64,000 nt of DNA from contig CAWEDK010000034.1 of the NCBI GenBank assembly GCA_963807865.1, positions 62,001-126,000 of the forward strand, given 5' to 3'. Source of the DNA: VAZQ01 sp963807865. Lineage in GTDB: Bacteria; Pseudomonadota; Alphaproteobacteria; Rhizobiales; Xanthobacteraceae. A program made the position numbers and the translations under genes. Below are positions 8,725-18,655 of this stretch, piece by piece; positions within the stretch are counted from its first letter, which is position 1; the number at the start of each line of letters is the position of its first letter. The notes under the pieces are model-generated. The model did no database searches, had not been told where the DNA came from, and saw only the letters and a list, made by a program, of their open reading frames with translations.

Positions 8725-10338
8725 ATGCATGCTTTTCGCGTTCGCTGCATGGCGCTCGTCTGGGCGTTGGGCGTGCTGGCCGCGCTGTTGACCGCTGCGC
8801 AGGCCGGGCCTTACGAGGACGCGCTGGTTCATTTCACGACCGATAGTTTCACCGACACCACCGAGGGCATCAACGGCGTCGCCCGCAGCGGCAATCCGCT
8901 GGCCGAAACCGTGATCAAGGCCCTGCAGGACGGCCGCCTGTCGTTCAGCGCCTCGACCAAGGGCGTGTTCTACAAAGATGCCTCCGACAAGCTGTTCAAT
9001 GCGGCAACCGGCGAAGCGGTTACGGGAACGCCGCCGGGCGACCTCGCCCCCGTCCGTCTCAACAACCGGCTGCGCGGGCTGGTCGCGGCGGCGCTCGGCA
9101 GCCTCACGCTGATGTCGCCGGACCCGGCCCGGCGTCTCTCGGCCGCCCAGGCGGTCTTCAAGTCGCGCGACCAAAACGCACTCGCCGCCCTCGACGCGGC
9201 CATCCCGAAGGAGAGCGACGCGCGGATCAAGCAGGCGATGATCGAAGCGCGCGCCGCGATCGTGCTCTATTCGGACAGCGCATCCGAGGCCGACAAGCTC
9301 GAAGCCATCAATGTGGTCCGCCTGCGCGGCGATCAGGATGCGCTCGGACTGCTCGGCGGCTTGCCGGTCAATGCGCCGCCGGCGGTCCGGAAAGCCGCCG
9401 CCGATGCCATCACGTCGATCCAGAACAGTCTCGCGCTGTGGACCGCGCTGCAGAACACCTGGTACGGCCTTTCGCTCGGCTCGGTCCTGCTGCTCGCCGC
9501 CATCGGGCTCGCCATCACGTTCGGCGTCATGGGCGTCATCAACATGGCGCACGGCGAGATGGTGATGCTCGGCGCCTATACGACCTTCGTCGTGCAGGAG
9601 TTGATCCGCGCCCATAACCCCGCGCTGTTCGACTACTCGCTCGCCATCGCGATTCCACTCGCGTTCATCTTCGCCGGCGGCATCGGCATTCTGATCGAGC
9701 GCGGCGTCATCCGCTTTCTCTACGGCCGGCCGCTGGAAACGCTGCTTGCCACCTGGGGCCTGTCGCTGATCCTGCAGCAGGCGGTGCGCACCGCATTCGG
9801 GCCGACCAACAAGGATGTCGGCAATCCGTCCTGGATGAGCGGCGCGTTCGAGCTTGGTCACATCACCATCACGTACAACCGGATGTGGATCATCGTCTTC
9901 ACGCTGCTCATCTTCGTCGGCCTGCTGGCGCTGTTGCGCTTTACGCGCCTGGGGCTCGAAATGCGGGCGGTGACGCAGAACCGGGCGATGGCCGCCTCCA
10001 TGGGGATCCGCACCGGCCGCATCGACGCGCTCACGTTCGGGCTCGGTTCCGGCATCGCGGGGCTCGCCGGCGTGGCGCTGTCGCAGATCGACAACGTCAG
10101 TCCCAATCTCGGCCAGGGCTACATCATCAACTCGTTCATGGTGGTGGTGTTCGGCGGCGTCGGTAACCTGTGGGGCACGCTGGTCGGCGCCTTCACGCTG
10201 GGCATCGCCAACAAGTTCCTGGAGCCCTATGCGGGCGCGGTGCTGGCCAAGATCGCCATCCTGGTGCTGATCATCCTGTTCATCCAGAAGCGTCCGCGGG
10301 GGCTGTTCGCCCTCAAGGGCCGGGCGATCGAAGCATGA
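8725..10338 (+). CDS. urtB: Urea ABC transporter permease UrtB with N-terminal periplasmic domain
   Basis: This 537-residue protein has an N-terminal signal/anchor (MALVWALGVLAALLTAAQ) and about 200 residues of periplasmic, Ala-rich helical sequence. The LivH-type permease follows, from LGSVLLLAAIGLAITFGVMG through INMAHGEMVMLGAY to the C-terminal KRPRGLFALKGRA. The long extracytoplasmic N-terminus is normal for UrtB and separates it from LivH. With UrtC it forms the channel for urea. The ATG at 8725 follows GGGACGAC; an in-frame ATG at 8686 lies inside the terminator region and is less likely. Its stop overlaps the urtC start (ATGA). Confidence 0.92.
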   Translation: MHAFRVRCMALVWALGVLAALLTAAQAGPYEDALVHFTTDSFTDTTEGINGVARSGNPLAETVIKALQDGRLSFSASTKGVFYKDASDKLFNAATGEAVTGTPPGDLAPVRLNNRLRGLVAAALGSLTLMSPDPARRLSAAQAVFKSRDQNALAALDAAIPKESDARIKQAMIEARAAIVLYSDSASEADKLEAINVVRLRGDQDALGLLGGLPVNAPPAVRKAAADAITSIQNSLALWTALQNTWYGLSLGSVLLLAAIGLAITFGVMGVINMAHGEMVMLGAYTTFVVQELIRAHNPALFDYSLAIAIPLAFIFAGGIGILIERGVIRFLYGRPLETLLATWGLSLILQQAVRTAFGPTNKDVGNPSWMSGAFELGHITITYNRMWIIVFTLLIFVGLLALLRFTRLGLEMRAVTQNRAMAASMGIRTGRIDALTFGLGSGIAGLAGVALSQIDNVSPNLGQGYIINSFMVVVFGGVGNLWGTLVGAFTLGIANKFLEPYAGAVLAKIAILVLIILFIQKRPRGLFALKGRAIEA

Positions 10339-11780
10339 TCGCCGGCCCGATCCTGCGCTCGCTCGACCGCGCGTCGGTTGCCTTCCTGGTCGTGATGGGG
10401 GCGATCGCCATCATGGTGCCGGTGCTCAACCTGATGGTGCCGGCATCGTCGCCGTTCCATCTGTCGGCATATTACGTTGCGTTGTTCGGCAAATATCTGT
10501 GCTTCGCGATCCTGGCGCTTTCGATCGACCTGATCTGGGGCTACTGCGGCATTCTCTCGCTCGGCCACGGCGCATTCTTCGCGCTCGGGGGCTACGCGAT
10601 GGGGATGTACCTGATGCGGCAGATCGGCACCCGCGGCGTCTACGCTAACCCGGTGCTGCCGGACTTCATGGTGTTCCTGAACTGGCCGGAACTGCCGGTC
10701 TACTGGTACGGCTTCCAGCACTTCCCCTATGCGCTGCTGATGGTGGTCCTGGTGCCGGGCGCGCTGGCTTTCGTGTTCGGCTGGTTTGCGTTCAGGTCTC
10801 GCGTGACGGGTGTCTATCTCTCGATCATCACCCAGGCGCTGACGTTCGCGCTGATGCTCGGCTTCTTCCGCAACAACTTGGGCTTCGGCGGCAACAACGG
10901 GCTCACCGATTTCAAGGACATTCTCGGGTTTAACGTACAGGCGCCGGGAACGCGTGCCGGGCTGTTCGCCGCCACGACGATCGCGCTCATGCTGGGCTTC
11001 CTCATGTGCCGCGTCATCGTGAGTTCGAAGTTCGGCAAGGTGCTGATCGCGATCCGCGATGCCGAAGCCCGGACCCGCTTTCTCGGCTATCGCGTCGAGG
11101 CCTACAAGCTGTTCGTCTTCACGCTGTCGGCCTGCATGGCGGGGGTCGCCGGCGCGTTGTATGTGCCGCAGGTCGGCATCATCAATCCGAGTGAATTCTC
11201 GCCGGCCAATTCGATCGAAGCGGTGATCTGGGTCGCGGTTGGCGGCCGTGGCACGCTGACCGGCGCGGTGATCGGCGCCGTGCTGGTGAACTACGGCAAG
11301 ACCTTCTTCACCTCCGGAAACCTGATGCCGTACTGGCTGATGGGCGCGGTCACGCTCGCGGTCGCCCTCGCCATCGTCTGGCAGCAGCGCCAGGCCCTGG
11401 TCGGAATTGCAGCCGGCGTCGTGCTCGCCGTCCCGGCAATGTTCCTGCTTGCGACCTGGACACCTAACGGGCCGTTCCTGCTGGCCGGCGCGCTCATTCT
11501 GATCGCGATGGGGATGAGCTGGCATCCCTGGGCGCTGGGCGCGATCTTTGGGGCCTTGCTGTTCGGGTTTTTCGCGACGCCCTACGAGAGCGTGGCGCTG
11601 GCGCCGTACTGGCTGTTCGCCCTCGGCGGCCTGTTCGTGGCGGTGACCTTGCTGCTGCCGCGCGGAGTCGTCGGAACGATCCAGCACTGGCGGTCGCAGT
11701 GGCAAGACCGTCGAAGGCAAGCCGCCGAAACCGCGAAGGCGGCCGCGCCGCCCGACGCAGCGCCAAGGCCGGCGGAGTAG
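10335..11780 (+). CDS. urtC: Urea ABC transporter permease UrtC with an inserted membrane segment
   Basis: This LivM-type permease has 481 residues. Conserved parts are IDLIWGYCGILSLGHGAFFA, the long RNNLGFGGNNGLTDFKDILG, the EAA-like loop IAIRDAEARTRFLGYRVEAY and the C-terminal LLLPRGVVGTI. Between NYGKTFFTSG and PYWLFALGGLFVAVTLLLP, where ordinary UrtC runs straight on, there are about 100 extra residues containing three to four hydrophobic helices (from LMGAVTLAVALAIVW to FGALLFGFFATPYE). The Ala/Pro/Lys-rich tail after the last helix is also extra. The start overlaps the urtB stop, so translation is coupled. It is the second channel subunit. Confidence 0.9.
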   Translation: MIAGPILRSLDRASVAFLVVMGAIAIMVPVLNLMVPASSPFHLSAYYVALFGKYLCFAILALSIDLIWGYCGILSLGHGAFFALGGYAMGMYLMRQIGTRGVYANPVLPDFMVFLNWPELPVYWYGFQHFPYALLMVVLVPGALAFVFGWFAFRSRVTGVYLSIITQALTFALMLGFFRNNLGFGGNNGLTDFKDILGFNVQAPGTRAGLFAATTIALMLGFLMCRVIVSSKFGKVLIAIRDAEARTRFLGYRVEAYKLFVFTLSACMAGVAGALYVPQVGIINPSEFSPANSIEAVIWVAVGGRGTLTGAVIGAVLVNYGKTFFTSGNLMPYWLMGAVTLAVALAIVWQQRQALVGIAAGVVLAVPAMFLLATWTPNGPFLLAGALILIAMGMSWHPWALGAIFGALLFGFFATPYESVALAPYWLFALGGLFVAVTLLLPRGVVGTIQHWRSQWQDRRRQAAETAKAAAPPDAAPRPAE

Positions 11781-11783
11781 CTC

Positions 11784-12536
11784 ATGGACCCCCGCACCAC
11801 CACGGCGCTGCTCTACCTCAACGGCATCACGGTGTCGTTCGACGGTTTTCGCGCCCTCAACAATCTCTCGTTCACGATCGAGCCCGGCGAAATGCGCGCC
11901 ATCATCGGCCCGAACGGCGCCGGCAAGACCACCATGATGGATGTGGTCACCGGCAAGACCCGGCCGGACACCGGCGACGTCTACTTCGACGGCAAGTACG
12001 ACCTCTCGCGCCTCGACGAAACCGAGATCGCGCTGCTCGGCATCGGCCGCAAGTTCCAGAAGCCGACCGTCTTCGATATGCACACCGTCGAGGACAATAT
12101 CGGGCTCGCGCTCAAAGGTGACCGCCGTGCGCGCAAGACGCTGTTCTGGACCGAAACGCCCGAGGAGGCGAGCCGGATCAACGGCATTCTGGACATCATC
12201 CGGCTTTCGGCGCTGCGCGAGCGAATCGCCGGCTCGCTTTCGCACGGCCAGAAGCAGTGGCTGGAGATCGGCATGCTGCTGGCGCAGGAACCGAAGCTCA
12301 TGCTGGTCGACGAGCCGGTGGCCGGCATGACCGACAACGAGACGCGGCAAACCGCCGAACTGCTGAAGGAGATCAACCGCGATCGCACCGTGGTGGTGGT
12401 CGAGCACGACATGACGTTCGTGCGGGAGCTCGGCGTCAAGGTGACGTGCCTGCACGAAGGCTCGGTGTTGGCGGAAGGAACGATCGATCAGGTCTCTGAG
12501 AACGAACGCGTGGTCGAAGTGTATCTGGGGCGGTAG
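11784..12536 (+). CDS. urtD: Urea ABC transporter ATP-binding protein UrtD
   Basis: This 250-residue ABC ATPase of the LivG/UrtD type has Walker A GPNGAGKTT, the signature LSHGQKQWLE (the HGQKQ variant is a UrtD hallmark), Walker B LMLVDEP and the H-loop VEHDM. GRKFQKPTVFDMHTVEDN is the Q-loop region. It energises UrtBC together with UrtE. It begins three bases after urtC and is followed by a 120-base palindromic repeat before urtE. Confidence 0.95.
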   Translation: MDPRTTTALLYLNGITVSFDGFRALNNLSFTIEPGEMRAIIGPNGAGKTTMMDVVTGKTRPDTGDVYFDGKYDLSRLDETEIALLGIGRKFQKPTVFDMHTVEDNIGLALKGDRRARKTLFWTETPEEASRINGILDIIRLSALRERIAGSLSHGQKQWLEIGMLLAQEPKLMLVDEPVAGMTDNETRQTAELLKEINRDRTVVVVEHDMTFVRELGVKVTCLHEGSVLAEGTIDQVSENERVVEVYLGR

Positions 12537-12537
12537 G

Positions 12538-12649
12538 CTTGGCCTCATCCTTCGAGACGGCGCTTCGCGCCTCCTCAGGATGAGGTCGCAAATCTAACTC
12601 CTCGTCCTGAGGAGCCCGCGCAGGGGGCGTCTCGAAGGATGAGGCCAAG
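12538..12649. repeat. Palindromic intergenic repeat, CCTCATCCTTCGAGACG family
   Basis: The terminal arms 12538-12559 and 12628-12649 are perfect 22-base reverse complements, built on CCTCATCCTTCGAGACG. Smaller internal dyads built on CTCAGGATGAGG lie between. It sits in the gap between urtD and urtE without interrupting the operon direction. A related, less regular copy lies at 22892-22952. Confidence 0.85.
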
Positions 12650-12660
12650 GTGGCGACGAT

Positions 12661-13356
12661 ATGCTGAACGTCAACTCCATCGATCTGCACTACGGCGCCG
12701 CACAGGCGTTGCGCGCGGTGTCGCTCACCGCCGAGCCCGGCAAGGTCACCTGCGTGCTGGGGCGGAACGGCGTCGGCAAGACCAGCCTGCTCGATGCGCT
12801 GGCGGGCCAGCACCCGGTCAGCAAAGGCGCGATCGTGCTCGACGGCGTCGACATCACGCGGCTCAAGCCGGAGGAACGCGCGCGCCGTGGCGTCGCCTAT
12901 GTGCCGCAGGGCCGCGAAATCTTCCCGCTGCTGACCGTCGAGGAAAACCTCAAGACCGGCTTCGCTCCGCTCAAGCGCGATGAACGCGCTATCCCGGACG
13001 ACGTGTTCTCGCTGTTCCCGGTGCTGGGCGACATGCTGCGCCGGCGCGGCGGCGATCTGTCCGGCGGCCAGCAGCAACAGCTTGCCATCGGCCGGGCGCT
13101 GGTCATGCGCCCGCGCGTGCTCCTTCTGGACGAGCCGACCGAGGGCATTCAGCCGTCGATCATCAAGGACATCGGCCGCGCCATTTCGTATCTGCGCAAT
13201 CTCGGCCGGATCGCGGTCGTGCTGGTCGAGCAGTATCTCGACTTTGCGCAGGAGCTCGGCGACAATTTTGTCGCCATGGATCGCGGCGCGATCGTGTATG
13301 CCTGCACCCGCGAGACCATGGACGAGGCCGCATTGCGCCGCGCTTTGGCGCTGTAG
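12661..13356 (+). CDS. urtE: Urea ABC transporter ATP-binding protein UrtE
   Basis: This 231-residue LivF/UrtE-type ATPase has Walker A GRNGVGKTS, the Q-loop segment YVPQGREIFPLLTVEENL, signature LSGGQQQQLAIGRAL and Walker B LLLDEPTEGIQPS. The phrase EPTEGIQPSIIKDI is typical of UrtE. It completes the heterodimeric ATPase of the urea importer. It is followed 29 bases later by ureD, joining transport to hydrolysis in one transcription unit. Confidence 0.95.
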   Translation: MLNVNSIDLHYGAAQALRAVSLTAEPGKVTCVLGRNGVGKTSLLDALAGQHPVSKGAIVLDGVDITRLKPEERARRGVAYVPQGREIFPLLTVEENLKTGFAPLKRDERAIPDDVFSLFPVLGDMLRRRGGDLSGGQQQQLAIGRALVMRPRVLLLDEPTEGIQPSIIKDIGRAISYLRNLGRIAVVLVEQYLDFAQELGDNFVAMDRGAIVYACTRETMDEAALRRALAL

Positions 13357-13385
13357 CCCAGTTCGAGTCTAAGAAAGGCGGTCAA

Positions 13386-14216
13386 GTGTTCGCCATGCCG
13401 GACAGCGCGCGGACATTTGCGGCGAACCGCGCGGTCGGCAAAGTCGCGCTGACGGTCCATGCCCGCGACGGCATCAGCCGCCGCGCGCGCGTACACGAGC
13501 ACGGCTCGCTGCGCGTGCGCTGTCCGGGCCCGCCCGCCGAAGAACTCGAAGCGGTGCTGATCAACACGGCGGGCGGGATGGCAGGCGGCGACCGCTTTGT
13601 CCTCGACATCGCCGCCGGACCGGGTGCCCGGCTGGTGGTCACCACGGCGGCCGCCGAAAAGGTCTATCGCGCGCTCGGCCCGGCCGCTGCCGCCGATGTG
13701 CGGCTCACCGTCGCTGCCGGCGGGGCGCTCGCCTGGCTGCCGCAGGAAACCATCCTGTTCGACCGGGCCAAGTTGCGGCGGGCGATCGAGATCGATCTGG
13801 CGGAGGATGCGCGGCTCCTCCTGGCGGAAGCAATCGTGTTCGGCCGTTCCGGCATGGGCGAAGCGATCGGCGAGTGCGAGCTGTCCGACCGGTGGCGTTT
13901 GCGGCGCGACGGCCGGCTGATCCATGCCGAAGCGCTGCGCCTCGACGGCGCGGCAGCCGCGAAGCTTGCCCGCCCGGCCGTCGGCAACGGCGGGGTCGCG
14001 GTCGCAACCGTGCTGCTGGCTCCGGGCGACGAGGCGGCGGCCATCAGGGTAGGCGCGCTCGAGGGACAATTCCGCGGTGAGGTCGGCGTCTCGGCCTGGA
14101 AAGGCGTGGCGATCGCGAGGCTCTGCGCCATCGACGGCGCCGCCCTGCGGCATGACCTTGTCCTGGTGCTGGCGGCGTTGCGCACGGCGCCGCTGCCGCG
14201 CCTCTGGCTCAATTGA
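13386..14216 (+). CDS. ureD: Urease accessory protein UreD
   Basis: This 276-residue UreD has the family core LINTAGGMAGGDRF, then ARLVVTTAAAEKVYRA, LAWLPQETILFDRA and EAIVFGRSGMGE. UreD is the scaffold of the UreDFG complex that loads nickel and carbon dioxide into the urease apoenzyme. The GTG at 13386 is preceded by AAAGG at suitable spacing; the ATG at 13395 is the alternative and gives MPDSARTF. It is the first urease gene in the block. Confidence 0.93.
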   Translation: MFAMPDSARTFAANRAVGKVALTVHARDGISRRARVHEHGSLRVRCPGPPAEELEAVLINTAGGMAGGDRFVLDIAAGPGARLVVTTAAAEKVYRALGPAAAADVRLTVAAGGALAWLPQETILFDRAKLRRAIEIDLAEDARLLLAEAIVFGRSGMGEAIGECELSDRWRLRRDGRLIHAEALRLDGAAAAKLARPAVGNGGVAVATVLLAPGDEAAAIRVGALEGQFRGEVGVSAWKGVAIARLCAIDGAALRHDLVLVLAALRTAPLPRLWLN

Positions 14217-14260
14217 GCGGGATGCCGCAAACTGGTGAGTGACACGCAAGGGCGGACTCG

Positions 14261-14563
14261 ATGAACCTCACTCCTCGGGAAAAGGACAAGCTGCTGGTCG
14301 CGATGGCCGCGGTGGTGGCGCGCCGGCGGCTCGAACGCGGCGTCAAGCTCAACCATCCCGAGGCGGTGGCGCTGATCACCGACTTCATCGTCGAGGGCGC
14401 GCGCGACGGCAAGACAGTGGCGGAGTTGATGGAGGCGGGCGCGCATGTGATCACGCGCGCGCAGGTGATGGACGGCATCGCCGAAATGATCCACGACATC
14501 CAGGTCGAAGCGACATTTCCGGACGGCACCAAGCTCGTCACCGTGCACGAGCCGATCCGATGA
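14261..14563 (+). CDS. ureA: Urease gamma subunit
   Basis: This 100-residue UreA starts MNLTPREKDKLLVAMAAVVA and contains LNHPEAVALITDFIVEGARD, near-invariant in urease gamma chains, ending VTVHEPIR. Length matches the family exactly. It forms the outer layer of the (abc)3 urease trimer. It is separated from ureB by the DUF4375 gene, whereas in most genomes the two are adjacent or fused. Confidence 0.97.
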   Translation: MNLTPREKDKLLVAMAAVVARRRLERGVKLNHPEAVALITDFIVEGARDGKTVAELMEAGAHVITRAQVMDGIAEMIHDIQVEATFPDGTKLVTVHEPIR

Positions 14564-14607
14564 CTGTTTGTCACCCCGGTCCGCGAGCTGGAGGGAGACG
14601 GAACCAG

Positions 14608-15090
14608 ATGGCTTACGAATCCGATCCGATTGCCCAGAAGCTGAACAATTTGGTGTCCGACAATCAGCTTTACACGGAGCTGATGTCCTTCGCGGACCTA
14701 AACCCGGCAGAGCAAGCGCTGATTGGAACGTGGGAATTGGCGAACGAACTCTACAATGGCGGCCTTACGCAGTACTTTCATAATTCAAGCGGCGAGCACG
14801 CCAAGCCGATGGTTGCGGTCCTGCGCTCCATCGATGCGCATCGCGCAGCGACCATCCTCGAAACAGCGATTGCGCTGGCCGGTCCCGGGACACCCTGGGG
14901 TGACGAACCCAATTATCTCAGTGCGATCAATTCCATGCCCGACGACGTAAAGAACGCCCTCGAAGCGCTTGAGGGCAATCTTTACGACGAATTGGATAAC
15001 CTGCATCGTCAGGTCTTCAGTTATCTATCGAAGCACCGCGATCAAATCGATGCCCCTGCTGAATTCTGGACGGAGCCGACAGTCCAATGA
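14608..15090 (+). CDS. DUF4375-domain protein embedded between ureA and ureB
   Basis: This 160-residue soluble protein has the pattern of the DUF4375 (DMP19-like) family: LNPAEQALIGTWELANELYN, then GGLTQYFHNSSGEHAKP, then LSAINSMPDDVKNALEALEG. No enzymatic residues can be assigned. The start follows GGAGGGAGACGGAACCAG. Its TGA overlaps the ureB ATG (ATGA), so ureB translation is coupled to it. It lies inside the urease operon on the same strand, yet no role in urease is established from sequence. Its base composition is slightly less GC-biased than its neighbours, compatible with later acquisition. Confidence 0.85.
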   Translation: MAYESDPIAQKLNNLVSDNQLYTELMSFADLNPAEQALIGTWELANELYNGGLTQYFHNSSGEHAKPMVAVLRSIDAHRAATILETAIALAGPGTPWGDEPNYLSAINSMPDDVKNALEALEGNLYDELDNLHRQVFSYLSKHRDQIDAPAEFWTEPTVQ

Positions 15091-15392
15091 TCCCCGGCGA
15101 GATGTTTATCCAGGACGGCGAGATCGAGATCAATGCCGGCCGCAAGACCGTGACGATGACGGTGACGAATACCGGCGACCGGCCGATCCAGGTCGGTTCG
15201 CATTATCATTTCTTTGAAACCAACCCGGCGCTGAAGTTCGACCGCAAGGCGGCGCGTGGCATGCGGCTCGACATCGCGGCCGGCACGGCGGTGCGCTTCG
15301 AGCCCGGCCAGACCCGCGACGTCTTGTTGGTCGCGCTGGCCGGCAAGCGCACGGTCTACGGCTTTCGGCAGGACGTGATGGGCAAACTTTGA
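15087..15392 (+). CDS. ureB: Urease beta subunit
   Basis: This 101-residue UreB starts MIPGEMFIQDGEIEINAGR and contains the characteristic TNTGDRPIQVGSHYHFFETN and RFEPGQTRDV. Length and motifs match the family. It overlaps the DUF4375 gene by four bases and is followed by a patatin-like gene before ureC. Confidence 0.97.
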   Translation: MIPGEMFIQDGEIEINAGRKTVTMTVTNTGDRPIQVGSHYHFFETNPALKFDRKAARGMRLDIAAGTAVRFEPGQTRDVLLVALAGKRTVYGFRQDVMGKL

Positions 15393-15415
15393 TCGGGGAT
15401 CGATCGGAGGTTCGC

Positions 15416-16471
15416 ATGGCGCACTCGCACCGCAAGACCGCGATCGCGCTCCAGGGCGGCGGCGCGCTCGGCGCCTACGCGCTTGGCGCGCTCAAGTACA
15501 TCTACGAATCGGAGCCCGCGTTTCGGCCGTCGTGCATTTCGGGAGTATCGATCGGCGCATTCACCGCCGCGATCGTCGCCAGCCATCCGGACAACCCGAT
15601 CCCGAAGCTGCAAGCGTTCTGGGAGGATTTGACGGTCTTCCACTCGTCGCTGCTACCGCCCGACGCTGAGAAATATCTAGCCTATTTCGGCAACCGGGCA
15701 TTCTATTCGCCCCGGCTCGATTATGTCGGGCTGCCGTTCTGGACGAATTTCTACGAGCTGCGTCCGATCAAGAAGACGCTGGAGCGCTATGTTTCCTTCG
15801 AGGCGATCGCCAAGTCCGACGTGAAGCTCGTGGTCACGGCCACCGACGTCAAGAGCGGTAAGATTGCAGAATTTCGTAACGACAATCCGAACAGGCCGAT
15901 CACGCTCGACCACCTGATCGCGAGCGGCAGCCTGCCGCCGAGCTATCCGGCGCAACAGATCGGAGACCGCATGTACTGGGACGGCGGCCTGTTCGACAAC
16001 ACGCCGCTGTCGGCGCTGCTCGGGCTGATCGACGCCGGCGATGCGGCGGCGACGCGCATTCTGGTCGTCAACTTGTTCCCGAAAGAGGGGGCGATCCCCC
16101 GGACCATGCTCGACGTGTGGGATCGGATGACTGAGTTGCAATTCGCCAACAAGACCGAGAAGGATGTTAACGTCGCGCGCAAGATCAACAAGCTGGTCGC
16201 CGTAATCGAGGAGCTGCAGGGCGTTCCGGCCGGTGACCCGAAATCGGTGCTGCGCCAACCCGAGTTCGCCGACCTGGCGAAATACCGGGTCTTCGACAAC
16301 ATCATCGCGATCTCCAACAACGAGCCGGAGCCGGTGTCGAGCTCGGCGGACTTCTCGTTCGCGAGCATCGAGCGCCGGATCGAGGCGGGCTACCGCGACG
16401 CCGAAATCGCGCTGACGAACCCGCCGCAGCCGGCCGCTCACTTCAAGCACGCAGTCGCGCAAGTCGCCTGA
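15416..16471 (+). CDS. Patatin-like phospholipase embedded between ureB and ureC
   Basis: This 351-residue cytoplasmic protein has the full patatin set: oxyanion loop GGGALGAY (residues 14-21), nucleophile elbow GVSIG (Ser45) and the catalytic Asp in YWDGGLFDN (D189), so it should be an active serine acyl-hydrolase. DUF3734-type patatins of Proteobacteria share the RIEAGYRDAE-type C-terminus. The ATG at 15416 follows GGAGG at 15406-15410; a TTG further up at 15389 overlaps ureB and is less likely. It is co-directional and nine bases from ureC, so it is co-transcribed. Its link to urea metabolism is unknown; membrane lipid turnover is one possibility. Confidence 0.9.
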   Translation: MAHSHRKTAIALQGGGALGAYALGALKYIYESEPAFRPSCISGVSIGAFTAAIVASHPDNPIPKLQAFWEDLTVFHSSLLPPDAEKYLAYFGNRAFYSPRLDYVGLPFWTNFYELRPIKKTLERYVSFEAIAKSDVKLVVTATDVKSGKIAEFRNDNPNRPITLDHLIASGSLPPSYPAQQIGDRMYWDGGLFDNTPLSALLGLIDAGDAAATRILVVNLFPKEGAIPRTMLDVWDRMTELQFANKTEKDVNVARKINKLVAVIEELQGVPAGDPKSVLRQPEFADLAKYRVFDNIIAISNNEPEPVSSSADFSFASIERRIEAGYRDAEIALTNPPQPAAHFKHAVAQVA

Positions 16472-16480
16472 GGACCTCAC

Positions 16481-18190
<1,710 letters not shown>

Positions 18191-18655
18191 ATGAAGCGCG
18201 CATCTCAGACTCGTTCGGCCGGTAGTTGGGATGACAAAGCCGCCATCGATCGCGTCGTGCTCGACGCCGGCGAGCGTCACCGCCGCCGGGTCGTTCTGAC
18301 CGGCGAATGCGGCACCGTCTTTCTGCTCGATCTGCCGCAGGCGGTGGCGTTGCGCGACGGCGACGGGCTGGTGCTCGACGACGGCTCGGTGATCCGGGTC
18401 ACCGGCAAGCCCGAGCCGCTGATCGAGATCGTGGCGCGCACCCCGCACGAACTGGCGCGGCTCGCCTGGCACATCGGCAACCGCCACGTCGACATGCAGG
18501 TGGCGGGCGACCGGCTGCGCATCCGCCGCGATCATGTGCTCGAAGCCATGCTGCGCGGGCTCGGCGCGCAACTCATTCCGGTCGAAGCGCCGTTCGATCC
18601 GGAACCGGGGGCCTACGTGGGGCATGCGCACGCGGATGGCGGCGGCGATGGCTAA
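18191..18655 (+). CDS. ureE: Urease accessory protein UreE (nickel metallochaperone)
   Basis: This 154-residue protein has an N-terminal UreE domain (RVVLTGECGTVFLLDLPQA) and a C-terminal metal-binding domain (ARLAWHIGNRHVDMQV, with the conserved GNRH). The tail GHAHADGGGDG has only two histidines, so it lacks the long His-rich nickel store seen in some UreE proteins. It delivers nickel to the UreDFG-urease complex. Its end overlaps the ureF start by eight bases. Confidence 0.95.
   Translation: MKRASQTRSAGSWDDKAAIDRVVLDAGERHRRRVVLTGECGTVFLLDLPQAVALRDGDGLVLDDGSVIRVTGKPEPLIEIVARTPHELARLAWHIGNRHVDMQVAGDRLRIRRDHVLEAMLRGLGAQLIPVEAPFDPEPGAYVGHAHADGGGDG

Noticed and set aside
7366..12548. Long antisense open frames opposite urtA-urtB and urtB-urtD
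   Set aside because: Same codon-bias shadow effect; no start signals or domains, and the + strand genes carry all expected family motifs.
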